Part shown: piece by piece, positions 9,758 to 21,426 of the stretch
How the letters are laid out: each line of letters opens with the position of its first letter
Numbering within the stretch: the stretch's first letter is position 1
Position numbers and translations under genes: made by a program
The notes under the pieces: generated by a model
What the model was told of the DNA's origin: nothing
Seen by the model: the letters and a program-made list of their open reading frames with translations, nothing else
Databases searched by the model: none
DNA from: Owenia fusiformis
Lineage: Eukaryota > Annelida > Polychaeta > Sabellida > Oweniidae
NCBI GenBank assembly: GCA_903813345.2
Contig: CAIIXF020000002.1
Span: forward strand, 4,628,001-4,692,000
Direction: 5' to 3'
DNA: 64,000 nt

Positions 9758-12655
9758 CATTACTGTACTGTTTTAAGAAATGACATAGCTTATTTTTGTG
9801 TCTAGATGCAAAGTGTAAACAAAGAATCAACAAGTAACAAGAGTTCCAAAATAACCTACCACATATAATTTTGAATTAAAACATTTTTTATGAAAAACTG
9901 ATAAGTTTTGCAGTCATAACAAATTACAATCTCCTAATTCCTAATGACAACTATCTTACTATTTTATTAACTTTGATGATTTCCCAGATCTTTAGATCCA
10001 AAATCGTCCATAATCATGTATCATGCCCTTGTACCTTCTAACAAATTATTACGAATTATGAGATTTGTAGAGAATTATAAAGCTGCTTGAAGCTAGTCGT
10101 GATATCCCAGTCTAGTGCTTTAAATTAATTGATTTACTTTGATCATATCATTTGAGCAAAACATGATGGTGACTCGACAAGTAATGGTTGGTTACTACAA
10201 TCTCAAAAGCAGTTAAGCACCTTTATAGGGTAGGTATTACTATACCAAGAAATCATTCATATTTATAGATAATTTTACGGTTCAATGGCCTATCCTTACT
10301 GCTGGTGGCCACTGGCCATCACAGCCCAGGTAATAAATCAATTCAAACCAACAGTGCTGACATTTTCTAAATCAGTCAGCAAGAAAGAAATCTGCTTGAA
10401 TAATTCTAATGTTGGTCAATACTTGGTAGACAATGACTGGAGGAAATTAACATACTATAAAAAAAAGTCATCTTTCTTTCGATTATAAGCTTTGGTTGCC
10501 TCTGTGTGTTCAGAGGTTTAGAGTATAGACCAAGCTATCTTTTAAGGAGCTAAGTGAAATAAATTCGAAATAGTTGTATATTATAAGCAAAAATGTTCAA
10601 TGAGTTTTCGTCCATATGAAATATCTTGATTGGTTTATATTGAATTATAGGTTTAGTCTTAAAAAGAATTACACATGCAGTTTATATACCAACAGATTGG
10701 ATTATTTATAGCAAAACCTCTACAAGAATATTCATAAAAGCTTGATGTATTGAATGAAGTCCACAATCTTTAATTTGAGATATGTATAAAGTAAAGCCTG
10801 CCTTAATGAACACCTCTCTAGTAATCACCTGTTTCTAATGAACACCTCTTCACATTGTATATTTTTCACTGTTAGGAGCTAACATATATTTTACTTTTAA
10901 CTGTAAAATTTGAACTATTACCCCTTCAAGTAGTCAAATATACTAGCCTCTGACCATTCAAACACTTTTCAAACACCAATTTTTTTACAACTTATAATAA
11001 ATATATATGCTGTTTAGTGCAGCATACAGGCTTGGAAGACCACACAGATTAGAGTATGCTTTACATTCGTTTGACTTCGCTTCTCAAAATAGAGCTAAGC
11101 TTTTTCAGTGTCTTTACTTTTTCAGTTTTCAATAAATCTGAGCTATTTAGAGTTTTGTCGTCGAAAAATGGATGACTTTCTATATATGGTAATTTTCTCT
11201 GATGTAATTGCATAATTATCATGCATGCATTTAGCATGTGTTCTTTCTAGCTCGCTGAGTGGTGTAGAAAGGGTCAGTGTGATAAGTTTAAAAGGATTCA
11301 CGACCCGAACTGTAATATACTCTATATTAGGCAGAGAGCAGTTTATAGGGAGACTGCGCACAGGGTAAGATTTGAGTTTATTTTTATGACAGCTCATGTG
11401 TAGTTGACAATCTTGGCAAATTCTCAATGCTTCTCTGGTTTGTATAAATAGGAACTGTGTTAGAAATTGATGATCTATTTTAGCCTAGCCAGTGTCAATA
11501 AACTATACTAACCGCAATTACAGGATCATATCAGCAAATAAGGAAGCGAATTAATCCCCATGGGTAGCGTGATAACTTGCCTGTGGGCTTTAATTAGGAA
11601 ATGATCAGAATAAGGAAGAATTAGAATTAACATGTATCGAGGGACTGACTTATGCATTGTCCCCATGTATTGTCCAGTATGTAGCTAGTCTGTATGCGTT
11701 AATAAGGAAATCGTCAGAATGAGGAAGTATTAGTATATCGAGGAACTGACTTTCAGTATGCAACTCTTAAGCGGGTATTGTCCAGAGTGAATGTCTTCCC
11801 CTGGTCAAAATTATTTTAAAATCATCACCATTTTGAGCATCTTTCAAATTATATAAGCCAAAATTATCAAATTTGAAGCCCCTTGTTGGTATTATGCATG
11901 TTTAATAGAATCCTAATTTCTAGCTCTGATGGGAGGTCATAGCGTATGATATGATGTTATGTGGCTAGCTAACCCTAAGTTATAGTCAATAATCTGAAAA
12001 GTCTTGTTTTAAAAAATCAATGTTCCTTTTTGTCACTGCTATAATACATCGCAATTTAGCATTTTCCTTTTTATCCTGCTGCTACCATTCAATGATTTTA
12101 TCAATAAAGCAAATGTTTACATTACTAAGGTATTTATATCAGTGTTCAATCATTAGAAGATGCATATAGTGAAACCTCTCAATTTGAACACTTTTTCTCA
12201 TCCGAAATTTCGTTATTCTCCCATTTACTCACAAGAAACCTTGAAATGTGAACACCTGCTAATCTGAACACTTTCAGCTGGTCCTAATGGTGTTTGGATT
12301 AGACATGTTTTAATTGACTGTAGTTTTAAATTTACATAAATGTTGATTGTGGTACTGTAGTTTACAATTAAGCACTTTATGAGTAGGTGGTTTAACCATT
12401 TGTTATAAGCTGTTCATTATTGATTCTTGTTATGATTCTTGTTTATAATATCAGGTTGTTTTTGATCATATCACACTTACTTTTTGCAAAGTGTGAAATT
12501 AAATTTTAAATGACGTAACATAAAAAGGTATATTAAATCACTTTCCAAGGAACAAGAATAGCTTGTCAAAGAAAGTCAAAATTTTGATTACTGAATATGC
12601 ATTTCAAAAGTCCGTTCTCCTGATGGTCTAAAGTACTCCTGTTGAAATCCAGCCC
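9758..12655. other. gene-free stretch with degenerate MITE pieces
   Basis: No coding exon recognised. Pogo-like MITE fragments (GTAAAGCCTG..., GAACACCTC words) lie at about 10791-10860 and 12172-12335. The remaining sequence is AT-rich and apparently unique. Confidence 0.45.
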
Positions 12656-13392
12656 TTGAACTCTCGATCCTCCCAATTAGGGGTGGGGGCGTCGTACACA
12701 AACTTTCGATCCTCCCTATTAAGGGTGGTGCAGTCTCGTCAAAACTCTTGATCCTCCCCATTAGGGGTGGGGGAGTCTCACACAAACTCTTGATCCTCTC
12801 CATTAGGGGTGGGGGAGTCTCACACAAACTCTTGATCCTCCCCATTAGGGGTGGGGGAGTCTCACACAAACTCTTGATCCTCCCCATTAGGAGTGGGGGA
12901 GTCTCACACAAACTCTTGATCCTCCCCATTAGGAGTGGGGGAGTCTCACACAAACTCTTGATCCTCTCCATTAGGGGTGGGGGAGTCTCACACAAACTCT
13001 TGATCCTCCCCATTAGGGGTGGGGGAGTCTCACACAAACTCTTGATCCTCTCTATTAGGGGTGGGGGAGTCTCACAGAAACTCTTGATCCTCCCCATTAG
13101 GGGTGGGGGAGTCTCACACAAACTCTTGATCCTCCTCATTAGGAGTGGGGGAGTCTCACACAAAGTCTTGCTCCTCTACATTAGGGGTGGGGGAGTCTCA
13201 CACAAACTTTCGATCCTCCCCTTTAGGGGTGGGGGAGTCTCACACAAACTCTCAATCCTCCCCATTAGAGATGGGGGAGTCTCACACAAACTTGATCCTC
13301 CCAATTAGGGGTGGGGGAGTCTCACACAAACTCTCGATCCTCCCCATTAGGGGTGGGGGAGTCTCACACAAACTTTCAATCCTCCCCATTTG
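12656..13392. repeat. 42-bp minisatellite, about 17 copies
   Basis: Unit CTCTTGATCC-TCCCCATTAG-GGGTGGGGGA-GTCTCACACA-AA, 42 bp, running head to tail. Outer units (12656-12770 and after 13140) are more diverged than central ones. Because 42 is divisible by three, both strands show long chance open frames (14-residue repeats of the CETPPPLMGRIKSL kind on the minus strand). The purine strand carries G4-G5 runs in every unit. Confidence 0.95.
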
Positions 13393-14007
13393 TAACTTCT
13401 TAAATTATTATTCTATAAACTTTTATGATATCTTTCTCATGTCTTTAGGCTATAAGCAACATATACAAGTATGCTTAGAAGTTAGTTAGGTTGACATGAC
13501 ATTAAACACTTGTTTAATATATGATATCTGTAATATCTGACCTTCTAAATGTCAGAAAATGCCACATATTAATTAAATGTTATAAGGCCATATACTTTAT
13601 CAATGTTTCAGTGATTTTTATGGTTCAAATCGTTGAGTTAACAGTAATTTGGCTGGCTCTAGAAAATACACTCTTGGTCAAGTATATGGAAAATTAGGTA
13701 TTTCACAGAAATCAGTCTTTACTGTAAGAATTGCATGAAAGAATTATATGCATAGGTGATTCTTCAAAAATGTCAAGCTAGCTGTGTTCCAGGAAACCGT
13801 TATTAGTCTGAAGAATACACTCTTTTACCAGAATAATCTCCCAAGATTTCAATGGACTCTGATTGATTAATTCCTGGGAAATCTAAATGTTGTTCATTAC
13901 ACATGTGTTGAGTTGAAAAAATATTTGAAAAATCTCCTTTCATGAAGATTTGAGAGGGCATTAGAAATGAGGAAAATATGGTAAATTGGAAAATATTCCA
14001 TATACTG

Positions 14008-14181
14008 TATATAGGGTATCTCAAAAAATGTACCCAAAAGCATATCAACAGCATAGACAAACCAATCAATATTTTCAGACATTTTTACATGGTCTTGTAG
14101 TCAAAACATAAGAGTTTTTTCCTCTATGTAAATGTGCTGTTGATATACTTTTGGGTACATTTTTTGAAGCACCCTGTATAT
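14008..14181. mobile_element. mariner-like MITE
   Basis: Inverted arms of about 50 bp: 14010-14056 versus 14128-14179, sharing CAAAAAATGTACCCAAAAG and ATATCAACAGCA. The outer end reads TACAGGGTGCTTCAAAAA on the minus strand, the ACAGGGTG type of mariner terminus, flanked by TA. Internal sequence is about 70 bp and non-coding. Confidence 0.75.
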
Positions 14182-14321
14182 GAGCAAGTTGAGCAAACTT
14201 GTGTTCTGAATTATTACTTGACCAATCTTTCTTACAAATAGGCAATATCATTAGCATTGATTATTAATTACATGCTCATTGCTCTAGATCACCAAATGTG
14301 TTTACTCTTAGCACCTATTAT

Positions 14322-14700
14322 CCCAGTAAAGCCTGTGTCGGTAGAACACCATTAGTTTTGCATTTAACATGTTCTACTTTGGAAGTGTTCTACCTATAGG
14401 GGTTTGGTTAAACATTAGTTAGTAGGTCATAGGAATTTGAAGTGTTTAACTTAAAGAGGTGTTCCACTTATAGAGGTGTTCTGCTTATATCTAGGTATTC
14501 CACTTAAAGATTGGTTCTACTTATAAAAGTGTCCCACTTATGTGTTTCACTTATAACTGTATTCTTATAGGTGTTCCACTTATGGAGGTGTTCTACTTAT
14601 ATTGTTCCACTTATAGTGTTACTTACAGAGGTCTTCCACATATATAGGTGTTCCACTTAGAGGGATGTTCCAACTTGACAGGTGTTGCATCAAATTTTTG
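14322..14700. repeat. pogo-like MITE expanded into a degenerate ~18-bp array
   Basis: It begins CAGTAAAGCCTG like the CAGTAAAACC MITE family, then consists of loosely repeated words such as GTTCCACTTATAGAGGTGTT at 17-19-bp spacing. The words resemble the GAACACCTC motifs inside other family members, so the array probably grew from inside one element. Confidence 0.6.
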
Positions 14701-16682
14701 TATCCAATGGCTTGAAACAGGACTCATACTAAGATGTAGTATAGTCTAGCTACAAACCCTCATGAACACATATATAGTCTTGCTTCAATAAGTTTCTTGT
14801 TTAGATAGGAGTCAACTCCACAGTCTTGATGACAAAAACTTCGAAATATGAATTTATTTTCATGAAATCGGGCAGAAATGTTGCACAAATAACAAGTATG
14901 TCTTTGTAAATTGTGTCATCTATAAGCAATTAAGCACCGGTTTGTTACGATATGTACTCTATGTTGACCAAGAGGTGGACTAGGTCTACCCGACTGGTGA
15001 CTTTTGAAAGTGAACTGGTCTGTATCAAAAGTAACCGGTCCCAGGCGCTCGGGCCGACGCCTATGCACCCTGGTCAAGTCCACAGTCTTGAAGCAAAGCT
15101 ATTTTGAGTAAAACTACACGGTGTAATATAAAATACATGCACAAGTTGAAGATTCTTGACATTGAATTTTATAGATGTCAAGTTGTCAACAGCTCACAAT
15201 TTATTTAAAAATGTTAGTCAACTTTGATTTGCATTGATAAGAATATTGATCATTTTCATCATCTTGGATTTCTAATGGTATGAAGTGATTGAAAATGAAA
15301 CTGGTAAACGAGTATGCATTTTCATCTGGTCTTAAAGATAGTTGTTTTATAGTTGAGTCAAATGTTAGTATACCTTCTTAGTTAGCTGTTGAGTACAAAC
15401 ATTTCCAACTATGTTGAGTGATTTTATATTTTCTTTATTTCAGTTCTTCCTTCATTTCACCATAATTCACATTTTAACTTTAAGACATAATTTGGTTATC
15501 TCATTGTTTATGTTTACAAACTATGCTAGAATGTTTCCACGGTGATAAAGATAAAGCAGACAAACATCACCTGTTGCTTTTTGCAAGCTTTTGCTTCCCA
15601 TAGATCTCCATAGTTACCGTAATTAAAGGGCATTAACTAGGACTCCAGAATAATGCTGTGAACATGATTGCCCCCATTTTCAGGGCTTGGCAAATCCGCC
15701 CACAGTCCATTGCCCCATTGCCCTATTGGCATCCATTTATTCAAGTTCATTACCAAGTGTAAACTCTGTGGTTTCCATTGGCGATGAGCCAGCTGTGAGT
15801 ATGAAAACAGTAGCATCAACTTTATTTTTAGATATTTTTTGAGTAAAAGGAACATGTGACTTTAACTGTACTGTGCATGCTTTTGGGGGATGATCATGTA
15901 CCTCCTCGCTAAAGCCCATCTTCACCTTCTAGATACTTATGAGATGATGATTTTAACACGCTGAGCGGTTATTAACCTTGGTTTAATGAAAATGATAGTG
16001 AGAAATTTTCTAAAGGATATCTTGAATATGGATATACATCACACATGGATAAAGGCAATAAAACTTCCAATATGAAGTACTTTATAGGATTTGTAGGGCT
16101 TTAGGATCAGACAAAACTACATTCAATGGTTGGATTTATTTCAAACATGGATAACAGTATAATTAAAACAAGATAAAAGTGATTAAGCTACCAACTACAA
16201 AGTAACATATGATTCATAAAGCGTCAAGATCAGATAATAATGCATATCCATTGGGTGGATTCACTTCAAATATTTATCCCATAAGAGGAAACATGTAGAC
16301 GTATCTGTAGTATTTTCTATTAGAAGTACACTTGTATCTTGGATTAAATGCTTAAGATCAGCCGATGCCATACTTTCAATGGATGGATTTTTTAAACATT
16401 TATGCTGTTGGATAAGACATGTAATATTTAAAATGTGATCAATCATTAGTTCATTGTCTAGGATTAATATGGCTTTCAGATCAGACAATACCCTATAAGC
16501 CATCTTGACTGTAGTTCTAAGTTATTTATTGAAGTAGTTTCTAAGACAATGTTAATTCTTGAAGATGACTTGAATGACTTCCCTTTCTTCCACATCCGAA
16601 GTTAGATAAGGCTTTTAGCCAATAGCAGGGGGATATTGAACAATATCGTGTTGGAATGGTTTATAAGGGTTTAACAATTTAG
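14701..16682. other. gene-free stretch
   Basis: AT-rich with no recognised exon, array or transposon end. Open frames here are short and lack conserved motifs. Confidence 0.4.
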
Positions 16683-16740
16683 TTATGTCACCACCAAAAG
16701 TGGTGACATATTGTTATGGTCTCCGTTTTTTATATATGCA
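16683..16740 (+). repeat. SINE body fragment
   Basis: TGTCACCACCAAAAGTGGTGACATATTGTTATGGTCTCC matches the body of the SINE at 50075-50285 (reverse strand there) and at 40429-40575. Only the 5' part of the body is here; a matching 3' part (GGCAGGTGGTGACATTTTGC) is at 18174-18215. Confidence 0.6.
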
Positions 16741-16776
16741 CCACCTGAATGGCTCAGTTAATTATTTGCCGAAGTA

Positions 16777-17343
16777 GGTTTACATTTTAACTTGGAGTTA
16801 ATAATTCAACTATTAAGTGAAAAATTCAAATTCCAGGTTAATAATTGAAAAGTTAGGTTAAGAATTCAAATGCTAGGATAAATCAAATACTAGATTAATC
16901 ATTGAAGTGCTCGGTTAACAATTTAAATGTTTGGTTATCAGTTTAAATGCTAGGTTAACAATTCAAATGCTAGGTTTAGAAATCAAATACTACTAAGTTA
17001 ACAATTCAAATGCATGATAACAATAAAAATACGAGGTTACAATTCAAATGCTAGGTGAACAATTCAAATGCTAGGTTAAGAATTCAAGTACTTGGTTAAT
17101 AATTCAAAAGCTAGGTTAAGAATTCAAGTACTTGGTTAACAATTCAAATGCTAGGTTTAGAAATCAAATACTACTAAGTGAACAATTCAAATGCATGATA
17201 ACAATAAAAATACAAGGTTACAATTCAAATGCTAGGTGAACAATTCAAATGCTAGGTGAACAATTCAAATGCTAGGTTAAAATTCAAATACTGAGTTAAG
17301 AATTCAAGTACTTGGTTAATAATTCAAAAGCTAGGTTAACATA
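16777..17343. repeat. degenerate ~18-20-bp tandem array
   Basis: Repeats of AATTCAAATGCTAGGTTAAC and variants, roughly 27 copies. A higher-order duplication is visible: the block starting CTAGGTTTAGAAATCAAATA at about 16970 recurs about 182 bp later at about 17152. Confidence 0.85.
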
Positions 17344-18407
17344 TCACTCACTTAATAAATTATCTACTTATCACTTCTTATCTAAAAATGACTTACTAAT
17401 TGGTAAACGTTCCTAATTATAAATCTTATGAACTATTACTCTACTAAATGTGGCTCTACATAATTTGATGAATTTTGCCAAGATTTAATTTGGCGAATTT
17501 AGCAAGAATAAATATCTGTGAAATTGGCAAATTTGACAGGAGTGAGCATGTTACTAAGACAATGTAAAGTCAAGGATCATATTTTGACATTGTCACAAAC
17601 GAAAACTCATTAATAATATGTACCTCATACTTAATTCATGCACTGGATGAAAATCATTCCCAGGGATTTTTTCTGAAAAATTGGCAAAGACATGAATTGG
17701 CAAAGTTTTGCAAATCGTCAAATTCGCCAAATTAAAATGGCTGTCAAATTAAGAAAAATAACAGTATAATGTAGACTGTAACTGAATATGGTTCTGATTA
17801 TAAGTGCATGTTTTACAATACCAAAGAAGTTCCACCTTATCTTTGTACTCAGACACTCAGGAAACCAGTTGTAAAGAAACTGATTATTTCTTTAAAACAT
17901 TGGAAATGAAAGAAACATTGGTTGAAGCAGACACAATGTTAGTTGATGGGAGGTGCTGGAAGGAATGTTCATTTGAAAAAATATGACGTGACACATGGTG
18001 AAAACTGAAAATAACTGTTTTTGGAATGGATATATTATATAAATACATGAAATTGTCAGAGATATGGAAACCTTGATATGGATTTGAAGCTTTTGTCTAA
18101 TAAATGAATGACATGTTAATTAAGTGCTCCATAGAGAATCAAGAGAGTAAATCATGTTCTGGAGAATAATTTGGCAGGTGGTGACATTTTGCATGTTTAT
18201 GCTTTGTCTGACATACATAACAATAAGGATGTTTTTGCATATATATATTTACAGTAAATAACATGTAAACAATTTGTTAGTGCAATGTTCACCTTTCTGG
18301 TAAAGTGTTTTGGCATTTACTTTAGTGTCTCATGCACAACAGGCCTAAGTTATTCATTTACATGAACCTATTTTTCCCAGTACTTATAGACTAATATGAT
18401 AGCATAC
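17344..18407. other. gene-free stretch
   Basis: No exon recognised. Between 17460 and 17740 there are several AATTTGGCAAATTTG-like inverted words (GAATTTGCCAA / TTGGCAAATT), which may be a decayed palindromic repeat. A SINE tail fragment is at 18174-18215. Confidence 0.4.
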
Positions 18408-18545
18408 CAGACCCATAGTCGGCTTTTACCAAGGGGGGGGGTTTCAGTTTTTTAAACGGGATTCAAAGACAATTTTTGGCCAAGTTTACTTGAAATATGC
18501 TAAAATGGTAAAAACTGTGATTTTGAAAGTATTTTTGACTACAGA
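18408..18545. mobile_element. truncated CAGGCCCGTAGCC-type hAT-like MITE
   Basis: It starts CAGACCCATAGTCGGCTTTTACCAAGG followed by a G run, the same layout as the complete copy at 28848-29053. The right terminus is missing. Confidence 0.55.
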
Positions 18546-18797
18546 TATACTGTATTTCTTATATTTGTTTATTTACAGAAACCCATTTTTCCGGGAGTGA
18601 TTGACTCACATTATAGCATACGCCATATTTTCGAAAAAAACAAACTGTAATTTTTGAACATCATTTCTGCTTGCTTTTTCCTATTGCTAACATCAAATGA
18701 GGCAATCGAGTGTAAGGTAGATATACATGTTGGGAACAACTGCATTTGACAGCTCATTCACAAATGAATAGAATCTTAATGAATCTAGAATCAATTA

Positions 18798-19008
18798 CAG
18801 TAAAACGTCCTATATATCTGAATTCTTCTCTAATCTGAACACCTCTCAATATGAACATTTTCTGTCTTGATTGTCCCTCTCAATATGAACACTTTTCGGC
18901 CTATGTTTCTAATCTACTGTAGATTCTCATGTTAAAAAAAACTTTGAAATATGAACACTTCACAATAAGAATGCTTTTGGCCAGTCCCAGAATGGACAGG
19001 TTTTACTG
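18798..19008. mobile_element. pogo-like MITE, both ends present
   Basis: Left end CAGTAAAACG after TA; right end GGTTTTACTG. The interior is made of CTGAACAC/ATGAACAC words in both halves. This is the clearest full copy of the family in the window. Confidence 0.65.
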
Positions 19009-20960
19009 CAGAGTACAATTTGAATCAAAAATATTTCTCCACTAGTTGAGATGATTTTTTGTAAATGTTTGCATTTGAGGAACATCTTCCATATTTTGTG
19101 ATATTGTTTAGTATAGACAGTTGTAGGCTTCAGATCACCCAAAAGTCAGAATTTGAAGGTACAGGATTGGTATATTACGTATGATCATTTATAATGTCAA
19201 GTAGGCTATGTTGTTTTAGTGATTTATTTTGACACATCCTATTTCTGTATATATGATAAATAAATTTATAAGTAGTAGGGTCTGTGTTTAAATCCTGTCA
19301 AACATGATCACCTTTTGTACCACTGAAGTGTTTTGCTTGATTTACAGTGTTCTATTAGAGAGAAGAGGTACCATGAAGTGATTTGGTCATTGGACTGACA
19401 AGTTAGTCTTCATAAGGAAGTGTTCAAATTTAATACCAGAGGTGTTCTACTTGACAGGTTTAACTGTATGCATTCCACAAATGTAATTATTACATTTCAA
19501 GAAATAGGGGGAGAGGGGGGGGGGTTAATAGGCGATCGTGTTGTGTTAGATCAAACATACAAGAATTTGATTTAATTTTTTGTAGATAAATGGATGCTCA
19601 TTTAGGGAGTTAATCTGAACTATAATTAAATAATTATTAATTTTTTGATACAACTTCAAAATATTTACATTTTCCTCTTAATTATTTTATTGTTTATTTG
19701 TTGTTTGAATAATAAACAAAATCAGCTCTACTTCAACTAGACATTCTGAAAATTGATATCTCAGTCAGAAGGGGGTTAATTATATTTTACCTTGAGTATT
19801 TGATTTATTTCGCAACAGTCAGACAGTCTAGTGGGTGGGTTAACCTAACCTATCATACTGTTGTGGCTATATTATTAATGCATGTCCCAGTTTATGTATT
19901 ATGTATGGAGATATCATGTGTTTTATCATAGAGCGGATAACAAAGGATGTATTGCAATTGATTCTTAAAGGGATCTCCATTTAAGTATGCGACGTTGAGA
20001 ACTTGCTTTTATATCGCTGAAGGAGTTTTATAATGAAAGATGTATTATGCACTTGGATTGTGGCTGCCATAGTTTCTGTACAGTGTGTTATAGATATAAT
20101 GTATATATATGGATGGAATAAGCGGTTGAATGTAGCGTAATAACGTTGAATCTCGGTGTTCAATGGAGGATATCTTTGGACATCTCAATACCTCAAGGTA
20201 TTTGTATAACTGAATGGAATATACTGGTAAAACAGTATTATTGGCTGTCTAGGGATATAACATGGTCGATTGCTGATACATAGCAATATTACAAATTCAT
20301 ATATTACTGGATCCATTACATGATTCGTTAATGTTGTTGAATAGGCGATTGGATGAATATGAGCATGATCAGTTGAATATGGAAATTTTCTTGTATAAGC
20401 GTGAATGGTATGTTGCCACCCAAAAATAACATTGTAGATGTCTTATGTGTAAAACTGGATTATGTTTAGAAGGGGTCTTAGAATGTCACAGAGTATAGAA
20501 TTCATTATTGTAAAGAATGGCAAAATATTGAAATTGTCTTTAATCAATCTCTGTTGTCAAAGGAAGAGATCGTAAACTGATGTCATTCAACTTAAATGTC
20601 ATTAGCCATGACTGATCGACTTCCTTAATCTAAGGAATTGAAAAACATCCTAACCTTGGAGAATATTCATGAATTTTGTTCCCTGTTAGGCCCAAGAATA
20701 GGTGGTGACTTCACATAGGGAAAAATCAGGAAATTAGACGATCCAATATCTGATTTTTGTTCATATAGAATCTCTTTGGTTAGTAAGTAGTATGACTCAT
20801 TCCATTATATGTTAAGTCTACATTTTCTTTGTTTCAACAGAGTTAACGGAAACCTATATTGTTGTTGTTTATCAGGGAAAACATAGAAAAATCTGGTAGT
20901 AGCTTCAGCTTTCATTGGTTAGTTGACTGTATGACATTTTCCATTCTATGATTTCTCTTA
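19009..20960. other. gene-free stretch
   Basis: AT-rich DNA with no recognised exon. A purine-rich run with G blocks lies at 19505-19526. Confidence 0.4.
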
Positions 20961-21206
20961 CAGGGGCGTAGCCAAAACATTTCGCTTTTCAGTCAGGGGG
21001 GTTCGATGTGGCATAAACAAGCCAAAAAATATTCTCTTATTTAGAATTTTACAAAAATTGATGCAACTTCCTTCAAAATTCAGCTAGAAGCTTCAAATAA
21101 AAAGCATTTAAAGCTCCTTTCTTCTACTTTCTCATGGTTTTATTTATTTTTTATTATGGGGGGGGGGTGCGATCACCCATTGCACCCCTCCCCCTGGCTA
21201 CGCCTA
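20961..21206. mobile_element. hAT-like MITE with CAGGGGCGTAGCC terminus
   Basis: Left end CAGGGGCGTAGCC; right end GGCTACGCC. TCTCTTA occurs immediately outside both ends (20954-20960 and 21207-21213), a convincing 7-8-bp target-site duplication. The interior has G-rich and C-rich runs (21161-21195) and no coding capacity. Confidence 0.75.
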
Positions 21207-21309
21207 TCTCTTATTAATTGTCTTATGTCAGTTCTACATGTTCTTTGGATGAGGCAGAGAATAACTAAATCCTTTTAAATGTTGTTCCCTATAGGTAGAA
21301 CATTCTGAG

Positions 21310-21426
21310 CACTTTTTAAGTGATTTTGGCCATTTTTGGACCAAAATTGTCACAAGTGAACCCCCCTGGAATCTTTTCAAAAAGTGAACCCCCCTTGGCA
21401 AATCATGGCTATTGGCTACGGGCCTG
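21310..21426. mobile_element. fragment of the CAGGCCCGTAGCC-type MITE
   Basis: The right-hand half only: GTGAACCCCCCTTGGCAAAT... ending GGCTACGGGCCTG, the same terminus as at 29053. The left end is not visible. Confidence 0.5.

Noticed and set aside
12656-13392. CRISPR-like array
   Set aside because: The repeats are contiguous with no unique spacers, and the genome is eukaryotic. The same holds for the 32-, 63-, 76- and 81-bp arrays.
12588-13489. Repetitive proteins with CETPPPLMGRIKSL or RGGGVSHKL units
   Set aside because: Again a side effect of a 42-bp tandem repeat, open on both strands, without splice context or other domain.
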